From the NCBI GenBank assembly GCA_045538735.1, contig JAZSRY010000030.1, positions 1 through 6,484 of the forward strand: a DNA stretch of 6,484 nt, written 5' to 3'. This DNA comes from SIG459 sp045538735. GTDB taxonomy: Bacteria > Bacillota > Clostridia > Oscillospirales > Oscillospiraceae. Both the position numbers and the translations under genes were made by a program. Shown here piece after piece: positions 1-5,712 of this stretch (the first letter of the stretch is position 1; each line of letters begins with the position of its first letter). The notes beneath the pieces are model-generated. The model was not told where the DNA came from. It ran no database searches and saw nothing but the letters and a program-made list of their open reading frames with translations.

Positions 1-508
1 AGAGCATCAAAGCTCCCCCCGGAAAGCTGCACTGGGTCCATGCGTATTCTCCGGGGAAAGAGCTGCCCCTGTCTCCTTCCATATATCCCACGGCGTCGCG
101 AAAAACATAGTCGGTGCCATTTATCGAAAGCTCTCCATCCACACTGTGGCGCATACTGTAAACGCTGTGCCTGCACTGCATAAAGGGAATATAACGAAAA
201 GGCCCCATAATGTCATAGCGTATTTCCGCAAAGGGCCCAAAGTTAAGTTTTCCCGTAACACAAAGCCCCGGCGAATCAATGTCAAGAAACAGTCCTTCGC
301 TTCCAAAGCGGTTTTTGCCTATGATTATTTTGTCTCCGTTTTTCCGAAAATCCGAGCGGGGAAAATGGGCCATGAATGAAGCGGTATCAGTAATGAGCTG
401 AACTGCACAAAATTCCCCATCCTTGCTTTTGTGGACCGACGGTATCACCGCCAGAGTTTGAGCATCGGACTGGCAGCGGTAATACCAGCCGCAGAAGTAG
501 TTACCCAT
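1..508 (-). CDS. Tocopherol-cyclase-family protein, N-terminal part (gene runs off the left edge)
   Basis: An open frame without stops runs from an ATG at 508 to the left edge (169 whole codons), so the 3' part is missing. The start is supported by an AGGTG Shine-Dalgarno about seven bases upstream. The protein opens MGNYFCGWYYRCQS, then has LAVIPSVH (19-26), a run around GKNRFG (64-69), NFGPFAEIRYDIMGPFRY (89-106), RHSVYSMRHSVDG (113-125) and GYMEGDRGSSFP (141-152) followed by YAWTQC (155-160). This order resembles the Tocopherol_cycl family (plant VTE1 and cyanobacterial homologues), especially the glycine/aspartate-rich block before the W-x-Q-C segment. Homologues occur in Clostridia, but I know of no tocopherol pathway there, so a cyclase activity should not be assumed; binding or modification of a lipid or isoprenoid is only a guess. 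No signal peptide is visible. It is separated from the aldolase unit upstream by a strong terminator and is probably transcribed on its own. Confidence 0.8.
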   Translation of the reverse strand, partial: MGNYFCGWYYRCQSDAQTLAVIPSVHKSKDGEFCAVQLITDTASFMAHFPRSDFRKNGDKIIIGKNRFGSEGLFLDIDSPGLCVTGKLNFGPFAEIRYDIMGPFRYIPFMQCRHSVYSMRHSVDGELSINGTDYVFRDAVGYMEGDRGSSFPGEYAWTQCSFPGGALML

Positions 509-605
509 TGGACACCTCACTGGTTGAGCATTGGAAAATCTTTTCTAGTATGCCCCGATGCAGTTCCCTTATCTATGAGAGCCCAAATTTTTCTTCAATA
601 CACAA

Positions 606-648
606 AAAAGCGTATGTATCCGCGAGCAGCACGGATACATACGCTTTT
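606..648 (-). terminator. Intrinsic terminator of the aldolase/carbonic-anhydrase-like unit
   Basis: A perfect 17-bp inverted repeat (606-622 and 632-648) with a 9-base loop (623-631) begins 7 bases after the aldolase stop codon. Read on the minus strand, the right arm is CGGATACATACGCTTTT reversed into its complement, and the stem runs straight into a TTTTTT tract. This is the form of a Rho-independent terminator and ends the minus-strand unit that begins near 2215. It also insulates the downstream tocopherol-cyclase-like gene from that unit. Confidence 0.9.
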
Positions 649-655
649 GAATTCC

Positions 656-1687
656 TCAAAGGGCCATTATATCGGCAATAAGGGCATCCACATTTTCATC
701 GGTGCTTGCCCAGCTGGTGCAAATGCGGATGGCATCGCTGTCTCCTCCGGTTGTGTCCCAGAAGCCAAGGGCATATTTCTCTCCCAAAGCAGCCTGCTGA
801 GCCTTGGTAAGAATGGGAAACTGCTGGTTTGTTGCAGAGTCCATAAGAAGGGGTATGCCTTTTTCTATGAGAGCGGCCTTAATGCGCAGAGCATTGGCAA
901 CGGCTTTTTCCGCCACGCGGAAATAGAGTCCGTCCCTGAACATCTCTTCAAACTGTATTCCGAGAAGGCGACCTTTGGCAAGCATACCGCCCATACGCTT
1001 TATCATATAGCGGAAGTCTTTCTTGAGGGCATCGTTGGTTATGCAGACAGCTTCACCAAAGAGGCAACCCACCTTTGTTCCGCCTATATAGAAAACATCG
1101 CAGTTTGCGGCAAGGAAAGGCAGGGTGAAGCCCTTGTCGGCAGCGAGAGCATAGCCCAGTCTTGCGCCGTCCACAAAAAGGGGAAGATCCATCTCACGGC
1201 AGGCGGAATAGAGCTCCTCAAGCTCAGCGCAGCTATACAAAGTTCCGTACTCCGTGGGCTGGGAAATATAGACCATTGCAGGCTGGACAATATGCTCGTG
1301 TGCGCCGTCCCGCCAATGGGCGGCCACATAGTCTCTCACCTGCTTGGCGCAGATCTTACCGTCCTTATGCTCAAGAGCCAAAACCTTATGTCCCGTTGCC
1401 TCAACGGCTCCTGTTTCGTGGCAGTTGATATGTCCCGTCTCGGCGCATAGCACACCCTGATAGGGGCGGAGAATGGAGGCAATAACGGTCATATTGGCCT
1501 GAGTTCCGCCAACGAGGAAATGCACATCGGCACTTTCGCAGCCTATTGCCTTTTTGATATAGGTTCTTGCGTTTTCGCAGTGATAGTCCTCACTGTAGCC
1601 GCAGGTCTGCTCGAAATTGGTGGCATTGAGGGCTGCCATTATATTGGGATGGGCGCCCTCGGTATAGTCGCAATCAAATCTAATCAT
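656..1687 (-). CDS. ltaE: Threonine-aldolase-type PLP enzyme (beta-eliminating lyase fold)
   Basis: This 343-residue protein has the length and motif order of low-specificity L-threonine aldolases, cytosolic fold-type I PLP enzymes that cleave threonine or allo-threonine to glycine and acetaldehyde. Visible motifs are GGTQAN (60-65, phosphate-binding loop), TGHINCHETG (84-93, His86 probably stacking on the cofactor ring), FVDGARLG (171-178, with Asp173 for the pyridine nitrogen) and IGGTKVG (201-207), where Lys205 is the expected Schiff-base lysine. RICTSW (321-326) supplies the likely carboxylate-binding arginine. The ATG at 1687 is chosen because GGAG, formed by the last codons of the upstream gene, lies six bases before it. 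The start is three bases after that gene's stop, so translation is probably coupled. Related PLP enzymes act on other beta-hydroxy amino acids, so the exact substrate is inferred from the family. Confidence 0.88.
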   Translation of the reverse strand: MIRFDCDYTEGAHPNIMAALNATNFEQTCGYSEDYHCENARTYIKKAIGCESADVHFLVGGTQANMTVIASILRPYQGVLCAETGHINCHETGAVEATGHKVLALEHKDGKICAKQVRDYVAAHWRDGAHEHIVQPAMVYISQPTEYGTLYSCAELEELYSACREMDLPLFVDGARLGYALAADKGFTLPFLAANCDVFYIGGTKVGCLFGEAVCITNDALKKDFRYMIKRMGGMLAKGRLLGIQFEEMFRDGLYFRVAEKAVANALRIKAALIEKGIPLLMDSATNQQFPILTKAQQAALGEKYALGFWDTTGGDSDAIRICTSWASTDENVDALIADIMAL

Positions 1688-1690
1688 AGC

Positions 1691-2191
1691 TTACTCCATA
1701 TAATCCTTGCTCAGAGGCACATAGTAACTCTGCTTTTTTCTGTCCTCAACGGCCACCTCATCCAAAGTGCGGATAAATTTTGCGGGAACGCCCACCATCA
1801 TTGAATTTTCGGGAATTTCCGCACGCTCTTTCACAACTGCGCCCGCACCGATTATGCAGTTATCGCCGATTTTTGCTTTATCCAGTATGATAGCACCCAT
1901 ACCGATAAGAACATTATCGCCGATGGTGGCACCGTGGACTATGGAGCCGTGACCGATGGTGACATTTTTGCCTATCACCATGGGGCTGCCGTGGTCGCAG
2001 TGGAGAACGCAGTTATCCTGAATGTTGGTGCCCTCTCCTATGCTTATGGGGGCTTCATCGCCGCGGATCACCGCTCCAAACCATACGGAAGCGTCAGCCG
2101 CTATCTTAACATCGCCAATAATGTCGGCAGAGGGGGCAACAAAGGCATCGGGGCTTATTTCGGGCATAATGCCCTTATATTCCATTATCAT
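1691..2191 (-). CDS. Gamma-carbonic-anhydrase-like hexapeptide-repeat protein (YrdA/PaaY family)
   Basis: The product is 166 residues. It is built of repeated [LIV]-G-x4 hexapeptides (for example IGDVKI, IGKNVT, IGHGSI, IGDNVL, IGDNCI), the signature of a left-handed beta-helix that trimerises. The three histidines expected to bind metal at subunit interfaces are present: His64 (CVLH), His81 (IGHG) and His86 (IVHG). The VWFGAVIRGD block (36-45) and Gln58-Asp59 match conserved gamma-class positions. The acidic loop of archaeal Cam is absent, as is usual in this bacterial subgroup, so CO2 hydration is possible but unproven; many members have no established substrate. The ATG at 2191 is preferred over an upstream GTG/ATT-like extension to 2245 because AAGGAG (2199-2204) sits seven bases before it. 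The C-terminal tail (about 142-166) is helical in relatives. It is the first gene of a unit with the aldolase. Confidence 0.88.
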   Translation of the reverse strand: MIMEYKGIMPEISPDAFVAPSADIIGDVKIAADASVWFGAVIRGDEAPISIGEGTNIQDNCVLHCDHGSPMVIGKNVTIGHGSIVHGATIGDNVLIGMGAIILDKAKIGDNCIIGAGAVVKERAEIPENSMMVGVPAKFIRTLDEVAVEDRKKQSYYVPLSKDYME

Positions 2192-2198
2192 GGCTTTT

Positions 2199-2204
2199 CT
2201 CCTT
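2199..2204 (-). promoter_or_regulatory. Ribosome binding site fixing the start of the gamma-CA-like gene
   Basis: AAGGAG on the minus strand lies seven bases before the ATG at 2191. It rules out the longer reading frame to 2245, whose first codons would overlap the promoter -35 box. A second ATG two codons further in (2185) is too far from this site. Confidence 0.8.
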
Positions 2205-2207
2205 TTA

Positions 2208-2236
2208 TTTTCATGGTTTATATGATAGCATACAGT
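2208..2236 (+). promoter_or_regulatory. Weak candidate promoter for the hydrolase/P-loop unit
   Basis: The plus-strand unit starting at 2267 needs a promoter in the short divergent gap. The best spaced pair is TTTTCA (2208-2213) and TACAGT (2231-2236) with a 17-base spacer, each matching four of six consensus bases. TATGAT (2221-2226) is a better -10 but has no good -35. Either choice overlaps the minus-strand promoter, so the two units may compete for RNA polymerase. The choice is uncertain. Confidence 0.25.
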
Positions 2237-2250
2237 TGATATCAATTCAA
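2222..2250 (-). promoter_or_regulatory. Sigma-70-type promoter for the gamma-CA-like/aldolase unit
   Basis: On the minus strand TTGAAT (2245-2250) and TATCAT (2222-2227) are separated by exactly 17 bases, matching the -35 and -10 consensus at four and five of six positions. Transcription would start near 2215, giving a leader of roughly 25 bases that contains the AAGGAG ribosome binding site. The palindrome TTGATATCAA (2236-2245) lies between and partly over the boxes and could be an operator. Confidence 0.7.
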
Positions 2251-2254
2251 GGCT

Positions 2255-2262
2255 AGGTGATC
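2255..2262 (+). promoter_or_regulatory. Extended ribosome binding site of the alpha/beta hydrolase
   Basis: AGGTGATC is complementary over eight bases to the 3' end of bacterial 16S rRNA (GATCACCT), an unusually long match made with the tail half of the anti-Shine-Dalgarno. Four bases separate it from the ATG at 2267, which it supports. Confidence 0.65.
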
Positions 2263-2266
2263 GGCC

Positions 2267-2974
2267 ATGGAAAAGGAAACCGCAGTTTTATTCATACACG
2301 GGATTTTGGGAACACCCAGACATTTTGATTTTCTCAGAGAAGTCCTGCCGGAAGGCTTCACCGCAAAGTCTCTGCTGCTTACCGGTCACGGAGGCAGCAC
2401 AAAAGATTTTGGGAAAAGCTCTATGACCCAGTGGGACGCCCAGTGCGAAAGCGCCCTGTTGGGGCTTAGCGCAAGCCATAAGCAGGTGCTCTTGGTGGGA
2501 CACTCTATGGGCAGTCTCCTTGCTGTCCGCCTTGCGCTGAAGCACCCCGGCAAGGTTTCGGGGATATTTGCTTTGGCCATACCGCTGCGCATCCGTTTTG
2601 GCATAAAGGCTATCGCCTCCAGCCTCCATACCGCATTTGCTCCACCGGAGAGTGACTCTCCTTTTCAGCGGGTCTGCAGGGAAGCCTGCAGCGTTAAGCT
2701 TAGCAAAAATCCATTTGCGTACCTGCCGTGGATTCCCCGCTTTCTTGAGCTTTTTGCCCTCTCCCGGAAAATAAGGAAAGCTATGCCCTCTCTCAAGGTT
2801 CCGTGCATGCTTGTCCAGTCCGCCCGGGATGAGATGGTATCCCCCACCTCCCTTCGATTCGCCGCAGACGCAAAAACCATTGTTCTTCCGGAATCCTTCC
2901 ATTATTTTTATAATGATGAAGACCGTGGATGCATTTTGGAAGAATGGAACAGGTTTATCGCAGAACATATATAA
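2267..2974 (+). CDS. Serine alpha/beta hydrolase (carboxylesterase/monoacylglycerol-lipase type)
   Basis: This 235-residue protein is a compact alpha/beta-hydrolase. It begins with a beta strand and HGILGTP (11-17), the usual oxyanion-hole segment. It has the nucleophile elbow GHSMGS (78-83) with Ser80, the expected acid in SARDEMV (185-191, Asp188) and the catalytic histidine in ESFHYF (209-214, His212). All three catalytic residues are therefore present with normal spacing. A variable helical cap region (about 105-165) lies between strands 6 and 7. Length and layout resemble the Est30-type esterases and bacterial monoacylglycerol lipases. No signal peptide is visible, so it is probably cytosolic and acts on an ester that I cannot name. 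It is the first gene of a plus-strand pair, diverging from the gamma-CA-like gene, and is followed by the P-loop gene after 16 bases. Confidence 0.88.
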   Translation: MEKETAVLFIHGILGTPRHFDFLREVLPEGFTAKSLLLTGHGGSTKDFGKSSMTQWDAQCESALLGLSASHKQVLLVGHSMGSLLAVRLALKHPGKVSGIFALAIPLRIRFGIKAIASSLHTAFAPPESDSPFQRVCREACSVKLSKNPFAYLPWIPRFLELFALSRKIRKAMPSLKVPCMLVQSARDEMVSPTSLRFAADAKTIVLPESFHYFYNDEDRGCILEEWNRFIAEHI

Positions 2975-2975
2975 A

Positions 2976-2982
2976 AAGAGGG
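2976..2982 (+). promoter_or_regulatory. Ribosome binding site fixing the start of the P-loop gene
   Basis: AAGAGGG lies eight bases before the ATG at 2991 and immediately after the hydrolase stop codon. It supports the short frame over one opening at 2811 inside the hydrolase gene. Confidence 0.7.
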
Positions 2983-2990
2983 TATCAAAG

Positions 2991-3413
2991 ATGCTTATTG
3001 CAATTATCGGAGAAAACTGCGTGGGAAAGTCCACGCTGGCAAATAAACTGAACGAAAAACTCACCGCAAAAATCTACTCCGGCAAGGACTACCTAAGGCT
3101 TGAAAAAAGCCCTTCTGCCGCAGCGGAGAGCTTCAAAAAGCTTTTAAGAGAGGCGCTTACGGGTGAAAATATAATCTACCTCATCACCGAAAAGGAGCAC
3201 CTTGCCCTGCTGCCAGAGGGGGCATTCAAAATAGTCCTTACAGCGGAGCTTGATGTTATAAAAGAGCGCTTCAGGGTAAGAATGAGGGGCAATCTACCTC
3301 TGCCTTTGGAAAAAATGCTGGAGGCAAAGCACGGAATGTATGATGAGCTCCAGTGCGACCTTAAGCTTGATTCCGGATATAATATTGAAGATATATTTGA
3401 GAAACTTATATAA
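2991..3413 (+). CDS. Small P-loop NTPase/kinase-like protein of unknown substrate
   Basis: The product is 140 residues and opens with a strand and a Walker A motif, MLIAIIGENCVGKST (GxxxxGKST at 7-15), placed as in small nucleotide, shikimate and gluconate kinases. ENIIYLIT (59-66) is a hydrophobic strand in the position of a second core strand, without a clear Walker B aspartate. KIVLTAELDVIKERFRVR (80-97) resembles the strand plus arginine-rich helix that precedes the lid in adenylate-kinase-like folds. After it, a charged segment (98-118) may act as the lid. At 140 residues it is shorter than typical shikimate or adenylate kinases (roughly 170-215), and no substrate motif was recognised. 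The start at 2991 is favoured because the P-loop then sits at the N terminus, as in the family. It lies 16 bases after the hydrolase, so the two are probably co-transcribed; a phosphotransfer function is inferred. Confidence 0.75.
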   Translation: MLIAIIGENCVGKSTLANKLNEKLTAKIYSGKDYLRLEKSPSAAAESFKKLLREALTGENIIYLITEKEHLALLPEGAFKIVLTAELDVIKERFRVRMRGNLPLPLEKMLEAKHGMYDELQCDLKLDSGYNIEDIFEKLI

Positions 3414-3445
3414 AAAATCCCTGCGGATAAACCGCAGGGATTTTT
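3413..3445. terminator. Bidirectional terminator between converging units
   Basis: A perfect 14-bp inverted repeat (3413-3426 and 3432-3445; core TCCCTGCGG) surrounds a 5-base ATAAA loop. On the plus strand the stem is followed by TTTTTATTTTTATT. On the minus strand it is followed by a TTTTTT tract. It starts on the last base of the P-loop gene's stop codon and lies 22 bases beyond the putP stop, so it can end both transcripts. Confidence 0.92.
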
Positions 3446-3467
3446 ATTTTTATTATATCGCTCAGGC

Positions 3468-4925
3468 TTAGTCTTCGTAAGCAACGGCCTTGTCGAAGAG
3501 TTCTTCAACATCCTTGCCGGGTGCCTTGGTGAGCTTGGAGACAACAATTGCAGCGATAAGGCTTGCGATTGCGCCGGGGATTATCTCATAAATTCCGGTA
3601 GAGCTGAGGAACGCCAGCCAGCAGATATCCACAACAGCGCCCACAAGAATACCGGCCACAGCACCTGCAAAGTTGAAGCGCTTCCAGAAAAGGCTCAGCA
3701 TAATTGCAGGACCAAAGGCTGCGCCGAAGACGCCCCAGGCGTTTTCAACAAGACCCATGATGGTTCCGCTGTTGGGGTCGGAAGCAATGATAACAGCAAT
3801 AACTGCAATCACAAGAACAACAAAACGACCTGCCCAGAGCATTTCCTTATCGCCGGATTTGCCCTTGCGGATAATGGGCTTATACACATCGCTGGCAAAG
3901 GCAGAGGCGGATGCCAGAAGCTGGGAGTCGGCAGTGGACATAGCCGCAGCCAGAATAGCGGAGAGAAGAATGCCGCTTATGATGGCGGGGAATATCTTGC
4001 GCACCATGGTGATAAACACAACGGAGCTATCGGAAATATCACCGAGGAAGACACGGCCGATGCAGCCGGCAGCCACAGAGAAGATTATAATAAGGGTGGT
4101 CCAGCCGATGCCTATCTTTGCGCTCTTTTTCAGTTCCTTGCCGGACTTGAGAGACATGAAGCGGATAATGATATGGGGCATACCGAAGTAGCCGATGCCC
4201 CAGCCGAGACCGGACACAATATCCTTCCAGTTGCCGAAAAGATTCCAGTAGCCATCAGGGAGCTGGGATGCGCTTACAGCACCCTGACCGCCCTGAATAA
4301 GAGCCAGAGCAAAAATGGGTGCAACAAGCAGCGCCGCCAGCATCAGAAGTCCCTGGAAGAAGTCCGTCCAGCATACAGCGGAAAAGCCGCCGAGGAAGGT
4401 GTAGGCAATAATGATTATGGCAGCTATGTACATAGCCACGCTTGCATCCATACCGATAACTGTGTTGAACAGTGTGCCGCAGGCCTTGATGGAGGAAGCG
4501 GCATAGATGGTGTAGGCCACAAGGAAGATCACCGCACAGATTATCTGAAGCGCCTTGCTCTTGCTGAGGAAGCGATTGGTGAGATACTGTGGAATGGTAA
4601 TGGAGTCATCAGCTACAATGGAAAAACGTCGGAGACGGGGCGCTTCATATATCCAGCTGAGGGCATAGCCGATGGCAAGGCCAATGGCTATCCAAGCCTG
4701 ACCGATACCCATTGCATAGATGGAAGCGGGAAGGCCCATAAGTACCCATGCGGACATATCAGAGGCACCGGCGGAAAGCGCGGAAACCCATGCGCCCATC
4801 TGGCGGCCGCCCAGAAAATAGCCCTTTTCACCGCCGCTGCGTCCGCGGATAAAGAACACCACGCCGATACCCAGCATGAAAATGAGATAAATAATGAATA
4901 CTATTACTTCTGCATTAAACTTCAT
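3468..4925 (-). CDS. putP: Sodium/proline symporter
   Basis: The 485-residue product is an integral inner-membrane transporter of the sodium:solute symporter family, with the many hydrophobic helices expected of its LeuT-like fold. The assignment to PutP, which imports proline with Na+, rests on close matches to its hallmark segments. SAGASDMSAWVLMGLP (51-66) carries the essential Asp56 with Met57 and Ser58 on helix 2. The block GWGIGYFGMPHIIIRFM (241-257) is typical of PutP, and AAAMSTADSQLLASASA (326-342) carries Ser330-Thr331 of the second Na+ ligand set. E. coli PutP has 502 residues, so the length is normal. The ATG at 4925 is chosen because AGGTGGAG (4932-4939) lies six bases before it. 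A GTG at 4937 in the same frame falls inside that site and is unlikely. It has its own promoter. Pantothenate symporters are related but lack this combination of motifs. Confidence 0.93.
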   Translation of the reverse strand: MKFNAEVIVFIIYLIFMLGIGVVFFIRGRSGGEKGYFLGGRQMGAWVSALSAGASDMSAWVLMGLPASIYAMGIGQAWIAIGLAIGYALSWIYEAPRLRRFSIVADDSITIPQYLTNRFLSKSKALQIICAVIFLVAYTIYAASSIKACGTLFNTVIGMDASVAMYIAAIIIIAYTFLGGFSAVCWTDFFQGLLMLAALLVAPIFALALIQGGQGAVSASQLPDGYWNLFGNWKDIVSGLGWGIGYFGMPHIIIRFMSLKSGKELKKSAKIGIGWTTLIIIFSVAAGCIGRVFLGDISDSSVVFITMVRKIFPAIISGILLSAILAAAMSTADSQLLASASAFASDVYKPIIRKGKSGDKEMLWAGRFVVLVIAVIAVIIASDPNSGTIMGLVENAWGVFGAAFGPAIMLSLFWKRFNFAGAVAGILVGAVVDICWLAFLSSTGIYEIIPGAIASLIAAIVVSKLTKAPGKDVEELFDKAVAYED

Positions 4926-4931
4926 AACAGA

Positions 4932-4939
4932 CTCCACCT
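4932..4939 (-). promoter_or_regulatory. Ribosome binding site fixing the putP start
   Basis: AGGTGGAG on the minus strand lies six bases before the ATG at 4925. The competing GTG codon at 4937-4935 is part of this site, so it is a poor start. Confidence 0.8.
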
Positions 4940-4966
4940 AACTTTGCTTCTTTAATAGATAAAAGC

Positions 4967-4995
4967 ATTATAGCATAAAATTATCTGTACGTAAA
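4967..4995 (-). promoter_or_regulatory. Sigma-70-type promoter of putP
   Basis: A perfect TATAAT (4967-4972) is preceded by a 17-base spacer and TTTACG (4990-4995), which matches four of six -35 bases. Transcription would start near 4960, giving a leader of about 34 bases. The -35 box is enclosed by a short inverted repeat (4985-5000) and lies four bases from a long palindrome (5000-5033), which suggests regulation at this promoter. Confidence 0.78.
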
Positions 4996-5000
4996 TACAG
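4985..5000. repeat. Short inverted repeat CTGTA-N6-TACAG around the putP -35 box
   Basis: The half-sites 4985-4989 and 4996-5000 are exact complements, and the six bases between them are exactly the putP -35 hexamer. The geometry would suit a dimeric repressor blocking the promoter. The arms are only five bases, so chance cannot be excluded. Confidence 0.4.
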
Positions 5001-5033
5001 AATGGAGTATAGAATTAATTCTATACTCCATTC
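5000..5033. repeat. 34-bp perfect palindrome upstream of the putP promoter
   Basis: The left arm GAATGGAGTATAGAATT (5000-5016) is followed at once by its exact 17-base complement (5017-5033), with AATTAATT at the centre and no mismatch. It lies between the tetR and putP genes, both on the minus strand: about 90 bases after the tetR stop and about 40 to 73 bases before the predicted putP transcription start. As DNA it could bind a symmetric regulator. As RNA from tetR readthrough it could fold into a stem of about 15 pairs with a four-base loop. No T tract follows on the minus strand, so it is not a standard intrinsic terminator. Confidence 0.85.
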
Positions 5034-5123
5034 ACATAATTCTTAATTTTTTCTTTAGAATTCAATGCTTTTTTACTAGACTATTTATTGTACTCAAATT
5101 AGGTCGAAAAAATTATTTTGAAT

Positions 5124-5711
5124 TTATTTTGCTCTGTAGCCTTCCAAAAAGATTCCCATAACCGTGTCGGAATACTTGGAAAGGGAGTATTCTCCGCCGC
5201 AAAGACACCAGTCATACATCAGCGCCCGCTCCATAAGAGCATAGGCTTTTGTTATCTCGCCCACGCTGAAATCGCTTCGGATTTCCCCTCTCTCCTGCCC
5301 TTTCATCACTATCTCGCGAAGAAGGCGGAAGTAGAAGCGGCTGCGGTCAAGAAGGTGCTTTTCGCCCTTTGTGGTGAGCTGGGTGGACAGCAGCCCCGCA
5401 AGAAGCTCTATGGGGACAGAGGTGTCCACCATTGTGAAAAGCTCTCTGTTCAGCCAATGCAGAATATCTATGGCATTACGCTCTCTGTCCATACTGCGGG
5501 TCAGGGCTTCATACTTTTCATCGAAGAGGGTTGATAGAGTTCCGAGAAGAGCATCCTTGCCCTCAAAATAGTGATAAAAAGTGCCTTTGCTTGTTTCGGA
5601 TTCAAAAATGATATCCTCAACAGTGGTATCCTCGTAGCCCTGTTCATAGAAAAGCTTCCAAGCTGCGGAAACGATTTTTCCCCGGGTATTTCGTGTATTC
5701 TTTCTGGGCAT
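5124..5711 (-). CDS. TetR/AcrR-family transcriptional regulator
   Basis: This 195-residue protein has the standard TetR layout. An N-terminal DNA-binding domain (about 10-57) contains a helix-turn-helix with TTVEDI (29-34) and the recognition segment SETSKGTFYHYF (38-49), followed by GKDALL. The remainder is a helical ligand and dimerisation domain (about 60-195) with no recognisable ligand signature. The start at 5711 is supported by GAGGTG seven bases before it, inside the last codons of the upstream glucosidase gene. Its ATG is one base after that gene's stop, so translation is probably coupled. Being last in a sugar-hydrolase unit is not the usual place for a TetR, which more often diverges from its target. 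Possible targets are its own operon and putP next door, but the ligand and sites are unknown. About 198 bases of AT-rich DNA with the palindrome separate it from putP. Confidence 0.92.
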   Translation of the reverse strand: MPRKNTRNTRGKIVSAAWKLFYEQGYEDTTVEDIIFESETSKGTFYHYFEGKDALLGTLSTLFDEKYEALTRSMDRERNAIDILHWLNRELFTMVDTSVPIELLAGLLSTQLTTKGEKHLLDRSRFYFRLLREIVMKGQERGEIRSDFSVGEITKAYALMERALMYDWCLCGGEYSLSKYSDTVMGIFLEGYRAK

Positions 5712-5712
5712 A

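Noticed and set aside
121..306. 61-codon minus-strand frame near the left edge
   Set aside because: It is a different frame of the same strand inside the tocopherol-cyclase-like gene, whose own frame shows the conserved family motifs.
570..598. Possible promoter TTGAAG-17-TAGATA for the tocopherol-cyclase-like gene
   Set aside because: The -35 box is acceptable but the -10 matches only three of six consensus bases. A promoter must lie between 509 and 605, but I cannot place it with confidence.
431..1450. 339-codon open frame on the plus strand
   Set aside because: It lies antisense to the threonine-aldolase gene, has no family resemblance and no suitable ribosome binding site, and runs through the terminator hairpin at 606-648. 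It is a codon-use shadow.
2811..2990. Upstream extension of the P-loop protein to an ATG at 2811
   Set aside because: It would overlap the hydrolase gene by about 160 bases and push the Walker A motif about 65 residues from the N terminus. The ATG at 2991 has a good ribosome binding site.
2288..3064. 258-codon minus-strand open frame across the hydrolase gene
   Set aside because: It is antisense to a hydrolase with an intact catalytic triad and crosses into the P-loop gene. Its translation matches no recognisable family.
4173..4955. 260-codon plus-strand open frame over the 5' half of putP
   Set aside because: It is antisense to well-conserved PutP helices, is rich in unpatterned polar residues and has no recognisable motif.
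5038..5062. AT-rich imperfect inverted repeat AATTCT...AGAATT after the tetR gene
   Set aside because: The stem is short, nearly all A-T and has a mismatch. Such pairs are expected by chance in this AT-rich gap, so it is not called a terminator.
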